From: Phytophthora hibernalis
Lineage: Eukaryota > Oomycota > Peronosporomycetes > Peronosporales > Peronosporaceae
Direction: 5' to 3'
NCBI GenBank assembly: GCA_012656075.1
Contig: JAAKBF010000093.1
Span: 1-64,000 of the forward strand
Length of the DNA stretch: 64,000 nucleotides
Part shown: positions 32,801 to 45,465 of the stretch, in pieces
Layout: each line of letters starts with the position of its first letter
How positions within the stretch are numbered: the stretch's first letter is position 1
Notes under the pieces: generated by a model
What the model was told of the DNA's origin: nothing
Databases searched by the model: none
What the model saw: the letters and a program-made list of their open reading frames with translations, nothing else
Translations under genes and position numbers: made by a program

Positions 32801-35800
32801 ACTCTGAGAGATGCCGTCGACGAGCATTCTTGTGGCAGAAGTGAACTGCCTGGCATTGATACTTTGCCATGGACACCTTAAACTTAAGTGCGTTAAAATA
32901 CTTCGCCACCAAACCATACTTCGTTAGATACTGCATCTTTGTCGTGGATTCAGCATGCACAACTATGACGTTGGCAAGTTTGCTCTCTGTTTCGTACGCT
33001 CTTTCTTTCAGAACGAATATCTCCTCTTTCTGGCGGTCAAGTTCTTCTTGTTGAGCATTTTTCAACTTCTTCAGCACGTTAAGATCGCGGAGCTGGTTTC
33101 GGATGAGAAGCATTTTCCATAATGCCATCGCACGCTCCTGCTTTCGCCGCACAATTTTGTGTAACCAGCCTACAAAGCGTTGGTTCCGTTTTCCTCTCGG
33201 CCTTGAATCAGCACAAATTCAGCCCAAGCGCTGAAGCATAGCTTGGTAACGCGAATATGTTGATACAGCATCAGTTTTCTCTCTGCTTGGCGATGCATAT
33301 TTTTACTCGTGACAGTATTCTTCCATTCGGAAAAGCAAAAGCGCATTGTTGATACCGATTGCTTCCACCAAATCTTCGCTCGAATAGCAGTTAGCGCAAC
33401 ATTTCGTCTTTCAGCCTGTTCTCTGGCTGCATCCGCTTTGGTAAGCGCTACCCAGTGTCGAAATCGTTGCCGCATCTTCGCATGAACAGATCCCAACCAG
33501 ATTTTCTCTAGCGTCCAACGCAGTGATCCATTCTTTCTAGCCAGCTTTCTCCATTCCGAAAAATACTCCGACAAATATATGTCTCAGAGTTACGCATGAA
33601 CAACATTGAGAATACCTGTACTGCTCTACTCCGTCGCCTGGACTCTTTCCAAGCCTCAAAGCATTGAATCCGCCACCAACCCGAGAAACAAGACTGAATC
33701 CTCCTGAAAACAACCCTCAAACGTTTTTGTTGAGTAGTGAATCGCTTCCACTTCAACAAAATCGCACGCGTTTGTTGGACAACTGAAGCGGTTTGGAAAT
33801 CGTGCACGATTCTACGAGCATAAGGAGCTTGTCGAACAACTTTTTGCCACGCCTTGAAGTATCGTACTAGTGTAGAACCTCTTTCCCGAGTCATGCACAA
33901 CGTTTCAACAGCACCTGTCAATCTTTGTGCTCGCTTTGCTTCCTCAATAAGACGAGCGCTGGTCGCCTGTAGTTTGTGTTGTTGTTGTATCTGCACATGT
34001 TCAGCTTCTTCAAGCAATATTTGCTGTGCTTTTCGGTACGCTTGAAACTCTGTTGCTAGACTTTTCAGCTCTACATCTCGTTGTTTCAGGACTTGGAGCA
34101 TTAAAATCTGTTGCTCTTTCACAACGATCTGTCGTTGCCATCGATTCCATGCTCGTTGTAAAACTCCACTGTGACATCGACTTACCCATCTACACACGAG
34201 GTCTCGTTGTGACTTGCGGCACTCGACAAAATCGCGCCAGCTTCCGAGCATTCTCGCCAACGAACCATTTTTGATGCGAGCTAGACACTTCTTCACAACT
34301 GCACATTGCTTCTTTCTTTGACGCACCGTGCCATGCCAGCGAGTGAAGCACTCTCGCTGAAAGTTTAGGTCCCATTTAGCTTGAGCAAGTCGATTTTCCC
34401 AAGCCTTTTGAACCAACTCCTGTTGTCGCGCCTGAGCTTGAATCTTGAGTTCCACCACTCGCTCTCTCCATACGCTGAACATGAAAAATGCGTGCTGTTT
34501 CATCGCATATTTTGTCATCACCTCAATTCCTTGTCGAAGTGATGTCCGCTGTTCCCAAAAGCTGCCCATTGCGTAAAACATCGCGCTACTCCACGGTTCC
34601 GTATCCGATTTACCGCGTGCAACAGAGCTATCTTTCGTTGTCTCTTCTCTTTGACATTATCTTTCCATGAGTTGAAGCATTTTAGGACGTTGATCTGGCG
34701 CATTCGACCAAGAATATGCTGGGTTTGTACGCGCTTTTTGCGGTCTTGGTGGGCTGAACAGTGCCAGTTGTATACAGCTCGTCGAAGTTTAATTATCCGA
34801 AGCTTTGCTATTGTCAAGTCAGCGCGCTGATTCATACCCCGTAGATATATGGCAGTCATCCTCCACTCACGCAGAATATCCTTCAGAAGTTGTCGACCGG
34901 ACTGCTTCGTAAAGAAGCGTCCTAATTTCTGCAGTATCGCTAGTTCAGTTGCTCTATGCGTCTCAATACTTGCCATATACCTGGATTTGTCTTCCTCGTA
35001 TTGCTCTTGAATTGCTCGAATTCCTTTTCGTGCATCTTCAAGGGATCCTCTAAACTGACGATAGTTTTGGCTTGCATCCCCATCGTTCCGTTTAAAGCAT
35101 CCAGTCTTCTGTCCTTCTCGGCCAAAGCAAGACGCAAGGTTTGAACGCTCCATTTCCGCATACCCCAACGACGTGAACGGCAAGTCAGAAGTCTTTCGAT
35201 CTTCAGCATGCCACTACGATGAGAAATGGTCTTCTGACAGTCTCCTCGCCAGCATGTCATCACACGTTTAACTCTTTTCCGGTCACGCTCTTCAGTAAAA
35301 CGCTCTTCCTTGCGGCGTCTTTCCACATTCTGTCGTGCGAGATCTCGCCATCGAACAAATGTTCGTCTGGCCGATTGTTGCAGCAGCTTTACCGCAAGCA
35401 AAGCCGCCTGGTTTCCTTGGATCTTAGCAACTCGCTCGTCAACTTTCACCTCAAGAGTTGTCACCAACTTCTTGTGTTGCTCTTGCTGTCTTTGATCTCT
35501 TACCAATGCGATCCACTTGCTCCACGCATTCTGTATTTTATCCGTCGACCACAGTGTTAATGCATTCACAACACGTTGCTGTCTCGCCTTCACTCTCTGC
35601 TGTTCATACAGCCTCACTCGCTCCTTCAAACTCTGGACGATCTCCATTTGTTCCTTTTGAAACTTGCGGTGCTGCTCAGCCAGTTCACCAAATCTGATAC
35701 GAAGCTCCTCTTTCTCCAGCATCGCGTTCTGCAGTGTGTTCTGCATGGTCTTCACTGCCATCGCAGCTCGCTTGGCTTCTAGAGGATCGAACTCGAATCT

Positions 35801-36170
35801 CTCTTGGTACTTGACCACCAGTTGCTGGTGTGTCGCCTCACTGTGCGCAGCTCTCGCCTCCATCTTCTGCAGCTCAAGTCGATGCGCCTCCTCCGTCCTC
35901 ATCTTCTCACTGCGTAAAGTCGAATCTCCTGTTCAAACTCCTCACATCTCGTATCCTCCGGGTCTCTCAGCTTGTTCTGTTTGCTCTGCAGCGCCAGCAG
36001 CTCGTTCTCCTGTTGGGATCGCCGGGCATTTTCACGCAGCTCCTCGTTCTCCTGCTGTACCTGAATGTACGAGTCATACAGAGACGTCACGCACTGCGCC
36101 GACTTCCAATTCGCCCCCAGCGCCTCTTGTTCCCCAGCAAACCCGCTGCATGCCGTTTCTCCCCTGGCAT
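29840..36170 (-). CDS. Sfi1-like centrin-binding repeat protein with GAF domain and coiled coils
   Basis: Roughly 2,000 residues. I chose the ATG at 36170. After a coiled-coil head (LYDSYIQVQQENEELREN) come many repeats built on a Trp preceded by a hydrophobic residue at a spacing of about 30-35 (FFMFSVWRERVVEL, CFTRWHGTVRQ, MLGSWRDFVE, AFRLWKTKSAE), the signature of Sfi1 centrin-binding helices. A GAF domain follows at about 31230-30670 (LHGSTAVLFLFDPSS, STLIINDVGADPRFHP, VYGILQVAF), then a C-terminal coiled coil to 29840. Two introns in the GAF-coiled-coil part are clear: 30749-30810 and 30571-30634. About eight single-base frame changes split the repeat region; those near 33550 and 34555 are in runs of T. 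It is probably a basal-body or spindle-pole protein. Confidence 0.8.
30571..30634 (-). other. intron in the Sfi1/GAF gene
   Basis: On the - strand begins GTATGC and ends TTTCACAG. It joins the end of the GAF domain to VEQIVFEMLRN. Confidence 0.8.
30749..30810 (-). other. intron in the GAF domain
   Basis: On the - strand begins GTTAGT and ends GGTGCAG. Splicing joins SDGSYC to GAVYGILQVAF and completes the GAF fold. Confidence 0.85.
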
Positions 36171-37841
36171 CCAGTCACAATACTAACGTCCGTTAGTGAG
36201 ACCTATGTAGCAACAGCTTCAACTTGGCTCGCGTCCCTTCGCGGCAAATGGCTACACTCCATTGCATCTTTAAGACAAACACACCACCGAACAAACCAAT
36301 AATGTATTAATGCCGTGTTTCATACGAGGGAAGCTCTGGGTTTTGTCGACCTTAACCTAATTGTCCGTCACTGCAAGATCAAATAGCCTGCTTGGACGCA
36401 AAATCCTTCCACAGCATTCGCGTTTGTGTGTTTTTATGACATTACACGCATCCTTTTAAAAACTAAAACTAAAAACTAGAGCCAAATCCATACATGTTCT
36501 GCAACCAGGGATAATTTACGCTGCGGACCAAATGTTATTAATACTAGTATGGCAGCATCCCGCCGAACGGGTTGCTCATGGGGGCGACGCGTGCCCATTT
36601 TCCAAGAAAATGGGTCCGAAAGCCCCCAAATAAATAGAAGCAAGCATATCATTTTTGTCATGTTCAAGTACCTGACGCACAGGTGACAGTAGCGCGCTCA
36701 AGTAGCGCGCGAGAGGTCTCTCAGTCCACAGCTATGGAGGACAAGGGCGACGACGCTTCCACACTCGTTTTACTAGTGTCCGTCTGTGCAGCTGCGATAG
36801 CGGACAGCACCGCGCGCTTAAGAGCTGACAATGAAATCCAACTGACCGTGACCCACTTCGACTTCGATTCTCTATTACTGTAACATCTCCTCGCTTTGAC
36901 GGGATTACCTGGCTAAAACGAGTTTAAAAGGTGGGGCAGCGTCGGGAAATGTTGAAATCGTTTATCCCCAGACCGAGATACCGACGGAGAAACCAGGGCC
37001 TTTCCGTTTGCATTGAATTCTTCAAAATTCATTGCGAGCTTTGGGATTGAAGGTGCGTTTTCAGAAAACAAATAAACCTTGGAAACTATATATCTACTTA
37101 GAATAAGCAAATGCACATAAGTTCCAGTATATTTGTTGATAATAAATGTCCTGTAGAAAATAAAATAATAACCTGCGTGTTGCCGGTGTCGTCGACCTCA
37201 GCCAAGTGCAAGAATCTATTAGCCGGCGGTGGTGGGCCAAACCGGGGTGCCTTCACTCGTCATAGAATGAGCCGGCAACAAGGAAGACCGTGTGTGTGCT
37301 CGCCTATTCGTGCTTAAGTGAACCAAGCAGATGCTTCGAAGCAGGCGCAGGAGATGCCCCGATAAGTTCTCGGGGAGCATAGTTTTATTTTTATGCTTAA
37401 TAGTTGCTGCCAATCGTGGCTATGACAAGCCGTGGAATTGGGTACCCTTTTTGGGTGTAGGCAGGCAAAGAATGTTTTGATTTTTATCAAAAAAATCGTT
37501 TTTCTTTTCTTTTATTTGCCTTCTAAAAACGGTACTTCAACGACAGAGGATGTTAGCTTTCAGCCTCTAGGGTTAAAGAATATCCGTGGCGGGGGCGACT
37601 GCCAGTGCAGGGCGAGCGAGAAGGGCGCTACAACTGCAAGCGGGGATACAGTGCGCAACGACAAGAGCGGCTGCAAGTGCTGAGCGACCTAGAAGGGCGC
37701 TAACAATGCAGGGGGAGGGCCACTATCAGTGTGCGGAGAGGACGCAGGGCCCAACAACTGTTCGATCGATGGAGGGTGAGCGCTTCAGTATTGTACTTCA
37801 TTTAAGATTGATAGTTCATTCACGCTGCTAACGGGTGCAAT
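36171..37841. other. gene-poor stretch upstream of the Sfi1/GAF gene
   Basis: Holds the shared promoter side of the Sfi1/GAF gene and short frames only. A 49-codon frame from an ATG at 36734 (MEDKGDDASTLVLLV) has no recognisable match. Between 37590 and 37730 there are degenerate repeats around GGGCGCTA and TGCAGG. Confidence 0.4.
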
Positions 37842-38495
37842 GTGATTCGTGGCACTGTAGAGCTTCCTCGGCGTTGGCAGTGCCGGTTTACGACAGCTTC
37901 CAAGGGCGTGCCAGCTGTGAAACGAAATGGAGAATACCATAGTATGTGCGAGCACCACCGAGAGTATCAGCGCGCGAAGGTTGCAGAGCGTCGTGCAGCC
38001 AAAAAACTGGCAGCTGACACCGACACAATGCAGGGGTGCAATAATGAGCGCGCGAAGAAGAAAGACGGGAAGCTGCACAATCTCTGTGAAGTACACCGAC
38101 AGCGTCAGAATGCTTATCAACGGCAGCGCCAGATGCGGGAGAAATTAGCAAAGGACAAGAGTTGTCGAATGAAGCGGAAGTCAGAGTTCCACCCCGAGTC
38201 CGCAGATACCATCGCCCGCGCGCGCCAAACGAATTGCAGCTTACGACGTCATCGAGGGGTACAGGAAACAACCAGGACCCTCCTGGTTGAGCTGCCACCG
38301 ACTGACATGACTGCTAGGCCGTCCTTCGTGTCTAGCGAGACTTCCCAAACGTCTGACGGACCAGCCGAGTTGACGTTAGAAGGGCTGGCGGAAATTATAA
38401 TCGCAGAGCAAGAAGAAATTTTGCGAAGAACGGAAGCCGATGAACGCTTCAAGGAGAAGTGCGCTGCTATCTGGGCGGCGCACGTACGTAACTAA
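37842..38495 (+). CDS. small basic protein with two C-x-n-LCExHR repeats
   Basis: Open for 217 residues; position 37842 is GTG, so the real start is either the ATG at about 37942 or an upstream exon. Two related blocks (RNGEYHSMCEHHREYQ and KKDGKLHNLCEVHRQRQN), each preceded by a Cys, look like a small zinc-binding repeat with basic helices after it. The C-terminal part is acidic and helical. Proteins with CxxxC...GxLHxLCxxHR repeats are frequent in Phytophthora and have no assigned role. Confidence 0.55.
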   Translation: MIRGTVELPRRWQCRFTTASKGVPAVKRNGEYHSMCEHHREYQRAKVAERRAAKKLAADTDTMQGCNNERAKKKDGKLHNLCEVHRQRQNAYQRQRQMREKLAKDKSCRMKRKSEFHPESADTIARARQTNCSLRRHRGVQETTRTLLVELPPTDMTARPSFVSSETSQTSDGPAELTLEGLAEIIIAEQEEILRRTEADERFKEKCAAIWAAHVRN

Positions 38496-38699
38496 CTGAG
38501 CAGGACCGAGTTTAGCACTGCAAGAAAATATAAGTGGTTGCCAGCCAGACAGAATTTTGTATCTACATTAACTGCGGTGAATTTTGGATCCAAAACACTG
38601 TATATTAACTACAGGCAGGTGCCCGGCTAGCTTTAATCAATGCGGTCGAATCGAAATTACCTGGGTACGATGAAAAGCTTAATCCAGCGTGCAGGCAGG

Positions 38700-39180
38700 T
38701 GTTGATCATGGAAGACACCAGGCGAATGTGTCCTGCAGGGTAATCCACGAGGCTTCAGTAACGACGTCTTGGAGGGAATGTTGCGGTTTCGATTTTTGCA
38801 TGAACCCGTCCGTTCTCCTGCGTGAGCGTCACGGAGTCAATGACGAACACGACGCCACTAGCTGTGCCGTCCAGTCTCGCCAGCTTTCCCTTGAGCTCCG
38901 TCGCTTCCCGTGAGCACAGTAAAGGCACCGGATTTCAAAGCACCACTCGCGTGGCCAGCAGTTTCGACCCTGCGACGCCCATGCGCTCCAGCCCTTCTCG
39001 TCGGTCGAGGCGGTGTCCTACAGCACCTTGTTGATGTCCTGGTTCAAGCACGTGGTCAATGGATCGAGCATCTCGGCCGAGAACTGGTCTAGCAGTGTGC
39101 GCGCGTCCAGCAGCGACGCCTTGAGTGTCAACTCGCGCGGCTTTCTGTTGGAGCCGGGGTACACACGAAGCTGGCGTGGT
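38700..39180 (-). pseudogene. degraded - strand coding remnant
   Basis: Broken frames give protein-like pieces such as KASLLDARTLLDQFSAEML and VIDSVTLTQENGRVHAK, with stops between them. I cannot name the family. Confidence 0.3.
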
Positions 39181-39431
39181 GGGTTGACGTGCATTGTTGT
39201 CGCGGAGTTTGCCAGTTCAGCACTAATAAATGTACCTCGATCATGGTTTTCATATGTATTTCAACTCTGTATGCTAATCAAACACCGCAACTGTTAGATC
39301 GTAACAAACAGCACCGTAAAAGTAATGGAATACGCACCAAATTTTCTTGAATCTGCTCCTCTTACCGACCGCCATCTAGCGAGCTCGCGTACACCGAGGT
39401 GGTACACACTGCGGGAACCAGGAAACCCCAG

Positions 39432-41041
39432 CTACTGCCGAGGTAGGCTGGCTCGGTTGAGAGCTTGTGCAACTAGCTGCATGGCCCGAACGACAGGAGC
39501 ATCGTCATTCATCGTCTGCGCGACTTTGCCAGCAACCCGAGCCTCTTCCATTTCAAATACGGCTTGGCGCTCCGGAGTTGTTGTTAATTTTTCAAGATTT
39601 AATGGCTGGGTGAGTAGAATTGATGTTCTCTGCCTAACTCGCGATAAAGCTACGTATGCAAAAGCCACGTTGGGAACAGAGTTGCGGATAAAAACAATTT
39701 TATCGCATGTCAGGCCTTGTATCTTGTGAACTGTCATAGCATTACCAAGTCTAAGGGAATTCCTCGGCGAACAACACGGAAATCCTATTCTTTCCCCCAG
39801 CTAATATCTTTAGGAGATATCGGAAAGATATTTGGAACATTATCCAAGAAGGAGGGTCCCAGATACATATCCGTAATCTGTACGAGTATGATAGGCAACT
39901 CGCTATCTGAGGTGAACATGAAATCATACACAACGCCATTCGTCCCGTTGCATAGTCCTGCTGATTGCTCGAGGTTATAAGTTAGCGTAACAGGGCGCCA
40001 ACGCACAGCTTTATTTCTGTTCCGACAAATCGATCTCTATCTGAGTTTGCACATTCAGCTTCACTAACAAGGGCATGTACGGTTCCGATAGGTATATCAC
40101 GCTGACGGTGAAGGCGTTTCTGCTGAATATGATGCTGGGATTTAATGTGGACAACGGATACAGTGTTTGCTCGGAGACATTTCTGATTAGCTGCCTCGAC
40201 GTCAACGTTCCTGTGTGCAATATGCTTAGCTGTAACAAACGCTTCCGGCAATTGATCAATTGAAACACACCGAGAATTAAAAAGAGCTACATCAGTTGCT
40301 GTAGGCTTTCTGCAACGTAAACGACGCAGTGCGTCAAACCACTGAGGATCACTTCTACCTCTGGTTTGACTTGTAAGCGTGCAGATACACTCAACACTTT
40401 CCCAAATCTCCCTACCTTTCCGGTGGATATCGTTTGCAATTTTGTGTATGGGTGTCGACAGTGAGTACGGCACAACAGGATCCAACTGGGCGGAATCGCC
40501 TGTAAATATTACATCTCGACCTCCAAAGGGTAGATGGCGGTGACGTTCCCGCATGCGTTGGTTGATCCAGTATAGATTTCCACAGGAAATGACACTGAAC
40601 TCGTCGATTACAACTAAATGCACATCTTTATATCGTTGCTGTAGTTTGTTCAGTTTCGCGGCTCCGTTTTTCTGTTGTTAATGGAGTGTAGGGAACTGAA
40701 TATGCGGATCTAGAAAACGAAGCGAATCCTAGTGCTGAGCAGATCGTTTGACCCTTTATCTTAAATGCTGCGGTGCCTTGGTGGGCAAGGAGCAGGACGC
40801 GCTGGGCGGAACGTTCGATACTGTTTCCAGCGAAAACATAATGCACGTCTTTCACAATATGATCTATAAGCCAGCTCTTTCCCGAGCCTCCCTCTCCACT
40901 AATTATTAGTTGAAGCGGTTGGCATTCCGTGCATTGCAGTTCAGTCTTTAATCGAGCCCTTGATTGTTGCATTGCAAGCGCAAATGGTACCCACTGAGAG
41001 TCATCCATTGTCTCAACGAAGTGTGTGTTGCCATCTTCCAT
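39432..41041 (-). pseudogene. PIF1-like helicase part of the Helitron
   Basis: Three successive frames (40628-41041, 39982-40623, 39432-39737 plus short pieces) give helicase motifs I (GEGGSGKS), II (VIDEFSVI), III (GDSAQLDPV) and VI (VALSRVRQR). The role in Helitrons is unwinding during rolling-circle transfer. Confidence 0.8.
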
Positions 41042-42248
41042 GAAAACAGGATATCTATACGAGCTATTGGTAATACCACGAAACCTCGAAACCGCTATTT
41101 TTCTTTCATCCAGGGTTTTACGTGTGTCTTCACAAATTCTCTCGCTTTTACGACGTCATCAGCCGAATAAGCATGTCTGGCGTTCCATTCAATCGGGCGA
41201 TTGGTCACCAGCGTACTATTTTCAAGAGGAGCAGGTTGTGTAGCAAAACTAACGTCTTCGTCTATAAACACGTACTCGGAGGGAGGGAGGTGTTCTAATA
41301 CGTGCAAGGTATTGGCTTTCTTCAGCAGCTCAAGATTGTGCTGGCGGGCAATTTTGGCGTTTGATTCTTGCAGCAGCTCACTATCCAGATTTCTTTCCTG
41401 TGCAGCAATAAATGTACCGACGCAATCATCATCCGTTTGTGGGAGTTCATTCAATGAACGCCATGGCACGTGAAGAAACAGCTCTGCAAAGCAAAAGTTA
41501 TGGTTCTTAATGTCAGGGCCATCCAAGGTGACATTCGAATGACTTGAGTCTTTCCTCGTTTTTATGTGTCCCTCTCCATCGATTCATTTCCAGTATTCTT
41601 GTTTGGATATTTGACTACCGATACGCTCAGTCATGTCGAACCCTTCGACAAATGCTGCGAAGCTCATCGTATCGAACGTAGCGCACTCTGGTCTGGCCAT
41701 ATATGCACGCTCAATAGGCTCAACACGAAATCCGGATTCCTCTGCGGTGTCTGTAGTCTGACAAGGGTTTGCAAGTGAAACCTTTCTACACGATAGCACC
41801 GCAACTCGTAACGTAAAGCTTTGACCCGGGTAACTGTTCTAGACTTTCCGTGAAGAGATAGCTCACGCAGCAAAATATAATAATCCTCCTGAGCGCTAAC
41901 TTCTCTTATCGACAAAGCAGCGTTTGCAACCCGCTTCAGCATAGCGTGATAAGGTAAGTTGGAATCACAACGCTTAACTGCAGCAGCTAACACTTTTTGA
42001 ACCGAAGTGTATCGGGTTCTGCCTTACTTACGTAGGCGCCAGCATATTCAGCAGCGCCGTAGGCGTTTCCTATCAACTGAATATCCATATTTGCCCGCCA
42101 CGAGGATAAAACTGCCGGGGAGAAATTGTTGATGGCTCGCACTTCGCGTTTCAGTTTGACGGTAAGAGATGGTGTTTCATCAGAAGCAATTGTTGCATCA
42201 ATTTCCGTTTTAGGTTGAAGAGCTTTGGGGTAACCAAATCGGCATTCA

Positions 42249-43797
42249 CTACTTTTTCCTACACGGCGCACCAGGATGGCAGATGTGTTGTTGTACTCGC
42301 TGAACTAGTCGAGAAAGATCGCACTCCCATTCTTCTGATCCATGAGATGGAGGCCGCATCGCCAAGATGTCAATATTTTCATCTTTTTGAGTAGTGCGTG
42401 TAGTGCATGAGTATGTGTCAAGGGACTGGAGAGATTTCGACAATACTGAAATATGTTTGTCAACAAAAGCGGCTAGCTCAGTTCTACCTTCTTCAGAAAC
42501 AGACATATTAAGTACATCAGGTGCATTTTTATCCAAAGCAGAGCATGAATATGCGGAGATCCACGTTGTTGAAACTCAACTCTCCAGAAGAAATCCTCAA
42601 TCTCTCCTAACGGTTTATCTCGACCGCACAGTATATGGTCTACAAATGCTTGAAACCGATGATGAAAGAAACGAGCAGGGATATCTGGATTTTCCTGCAA
42701 ATATCTCCTTCTGTGTTTGGATGACAACTGACGGCATTCCTTTAGAGTCAAACCTGGGTTACATGCTTTAAAAATTCAGGCCAAATAGTGTCTGCAGCGC
42801 TGAGCGTCAAAAAAGTAGGAAAGCGCGAGGGAAGGATTCGACTTCCAATCATAGCCATCACTTCGTCTCTAATGTTCGCCCAGTACAACCCACTTCCACG
42901 CACAACGCGAAAGTATGGCTTCAACATTTCCAATAGTTACATAGCCCTACTTGTGTCTTTATCTGTCTTAGTGCTATCGAGCTCATCATCATCGGAATCC
43001 TCACTGTTTCCACCCACCCTTCGAACTAATCCGTCGAATTGACGACGCTGTATAAGGTTAAGGCAGAAGAATTTGAAGTTGCCGTGTATAACGAAGCGAC
43101 GGTCGTGCCATTTCATCAAATGGGCGCAGAACTCTGCTAAATAAAGTTCGTGCGCTCTTGATTCTCCCTCTATCGGGTTAATTTCTGCCCCTCCGTTAGG
43201 AAACAGTGTTGGAAAACACTTTTGCACCATCATCTTTGTTTTGTATTCATCAATTGGGTCACTATGGCGCTGCAACTCTTTCACAGGGTAATCGGAAGCA
43301 TCACAATTCAAATTGGCAGCCTCTACAATTTTTCTAATTCAGTTTGAGTGTCGCTATCATCTTTCCAACTCAAAACGTTCAACTAGATCGTCGAACGGGT
43401 CGGTTGATTGCATTTCATTTGTGGAATCTTGATCTTCCAGGGTTTTACTGGAGCATTCTTAACACAACCCGGATATTGTGTTTAAGCAAGCATGGCATTG
43501 TACAGAGCTGGAGTTCAGAGAAGTAACGTTTGATGGCACGGGTGCACGGTTTTCATCGAAATTGCGAGCACCCACGTTGTCCGTATCAGTTCCACCAGGC
43601 GCGCGTTCACCACGGTGTTCATTGACTTCATTCTGGGGACATACAAGTTGTTGAGCTTCCTCAAAGGTGAGTGATATGCAGGGTAGGTCAGTATCGACGT
43701 CAAATACTTTCAGTGCAGCCAAATTTTCCTCAGAAATGCTTACATTGCTATACAGTGGATTATGTTCAATCAACCAGCATAATGCGCGACGTACCAA
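42249..43797 (-). pseudogene. Rep (HUH endonuclease) part of the Helitron
   Basis: Pieces at 42937-43311 and 42473-42751 carry FPTLFPNGG and the HIH motif in QQRGSPHIHALLWI. Upstream, 43459-43797 reads LCWLIEHNPLYSNV, as in Helitron N-terminal regions. Frame changes lie near 42930 and 42530. Confidence 0.75.
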
Positions 43798-44705
43798 ATC
43801 CGGTCGAACCTTGAAAAAGTTTCCAGCTTGATTGTTGCACGTCTTGAGGAATACGACGCCGCATTTTTATAGGCCGAGGCAGGTCAAGCACGGTATCTAC
43901 AGCATTGTTCCAGTAGTTAATCGAGTTCCCTCAGGTAAATTCTTGGCCGTCACTATACAGATTCACACAGGTTGTGAAAGAAACACCCAAACCTATTAGG
44001 CGAGCTTCCATACGATTGAGTACCGATACTTCCACTGGTACAGGTGGAATGTGAAAATCGCTAGCTCTGCAAAACTTCGGAACTTTTTTTCAGCAAACTT
44101 TGATCACAACGCCTACAGAGCCATACACATGCATTGTTCGACCCAGGATCAGTAACAATCGACTCCGGAATGATTTCGCAGTCTCCCGTCCTATTACAAA
44201 GGGGAGCAAATAGGTCACCACGGGGTTAAATCGCTTGAGCACAGCTTGGTCCGATTTCGCCAATTCTCCGCAGCTCCCACATATCCGCAGAAACGGCGCT
44301 TCGATGGCGGAAAAGAAGGCTGGAACGCGCACAATACGTAGGTTAGCAACGAATTTTCAGCATTCACTCCAAAACTAAGCATACCTTTAGCATCTTCGTT
44401 CAGGTGCGCGCTGTGTTCATCTTCCTCGCCTCCTTTGGCTTTCGACTTGCGTTTTTCTCCTGTTTTGGCTGAAGCTGAGCTGCAGCATTCCGCTTCCTCG
44501 TCTCATCGTGCCGAGTAAGGCGTATGGCAGTGTCGTGAGCTTCTCGATCCTCAACAGAAACCTGCTTCTTCCGCCGTTTCTTCAGTTGTCCAGCCCCGCC
44601 GTGCTTGTCCAATGCTTTAAGCACCCGACGAGCCTTCCTTGCAGCACTCAATGCAGCTAAAGGTTTCACCAGACTCTGCACTCCCTTCGACAGTACACTG
44701 ACCAC

Positions 44706-45229
44706 GACTGTAAAGCGCTCGAGGACCTTACACTGATTTTAGCGCTGCTTCAGCGTGCGGATCAAGCTATAATGTGTTTTTGAAGCACAGCAACACGAAC
44801 ATACACTCATCAATTGTGGCTTGCAGTGAAACCTTTCAGCACGGTATGGAGAACTTCCTTCGAATCGTACACGATCCCTTACGTAGCTCAGAACACTAGA
44901 GGCGTATGAAGCTGCCACTATTTAGCTGAGCAAGTAGCCAGAGCGATTTGACGACTGTGTGATGCGTTGGTTGAAACTTAACACGCAGCCCTTCATTTTC
45001 TCTACACGGTCAACACACACAAACCACAGATAGCTTCGATTAACATGCCTTCAACCGCGTCATGAGTGCGCATGAAGGGTGACGACTAGATATGGCTGCA
45101 CAATATGGTTTACTTTCTAGTCGCGGTGGCCATGGCCACACACTTGTAGCACAATGACTGCAACTTGAAGCTGAACACGTAGCAAAACATCCTGACGGCT
45201 GGATCTGGCGGAGTCAGCTTGGGCATTGA
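44706..45229. other. stretch without a gene, next to the Helitron 5' side
   Basis: No supported open frame. It may include the Helitron 5' end. Confidence 0.4.
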
Positions 45230-45386
45230 TATGGCTACCTTAATCACGAGCGATGGGTTGATGCTGAATACGTAGGACTGCAACCGTACAATGGATAAAT
45301 CATTGAAATGGTTACCTTTACCACGAGCGATGGGTTGCTGGTTGAAGCTGAGTACGTAGGACTGCAACCGTACAGTGGATAAACCT
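45230..45386. repeat. two-copy tandem repeat of about 80 bp
   Basis: ACCACGAGCGATGGGTTG and CGTAGGACTGCAACCGTACA occur in each copy, the second starting near 45310. A weaker related stretch lies upstream, near 45150. Confidence 0.75.
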
Positions 45387-45465
45387 CGAGCAGCGTAAGC
45401 GTTCTTTAACGCAAGATCGCGTGTAGCACAATGGCGGCGTTAGGATCTGCCTCTCGTTGAAGCCG

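Larger units (their letters stand above)
39432..44705 (-). mobile_element. Helitron with Rep and PIF1-like helicase
   Basis: Read on the - strand. A basic N-terminal region (44705-44400) is followed by CGSCGE near 44270, then CFPTLFPNGGAEIN (43200), the Rep part RVEFQQRGSPHIHALLW (about 42570, with the HUH-type HIH), and a PIF1 helicase: GEGGSGKS (40890), VVIDEFSVI (40615), GDSAQLDPV (40500) and AFAYVALSRVR (39660). Rep plus PIF1 helicase in one reading unit defines Helitrons. Many frame breaks mean it is inactive as read. The ends (5' TC, 3' CTRR) were not resolved. Confidence 0.85.
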
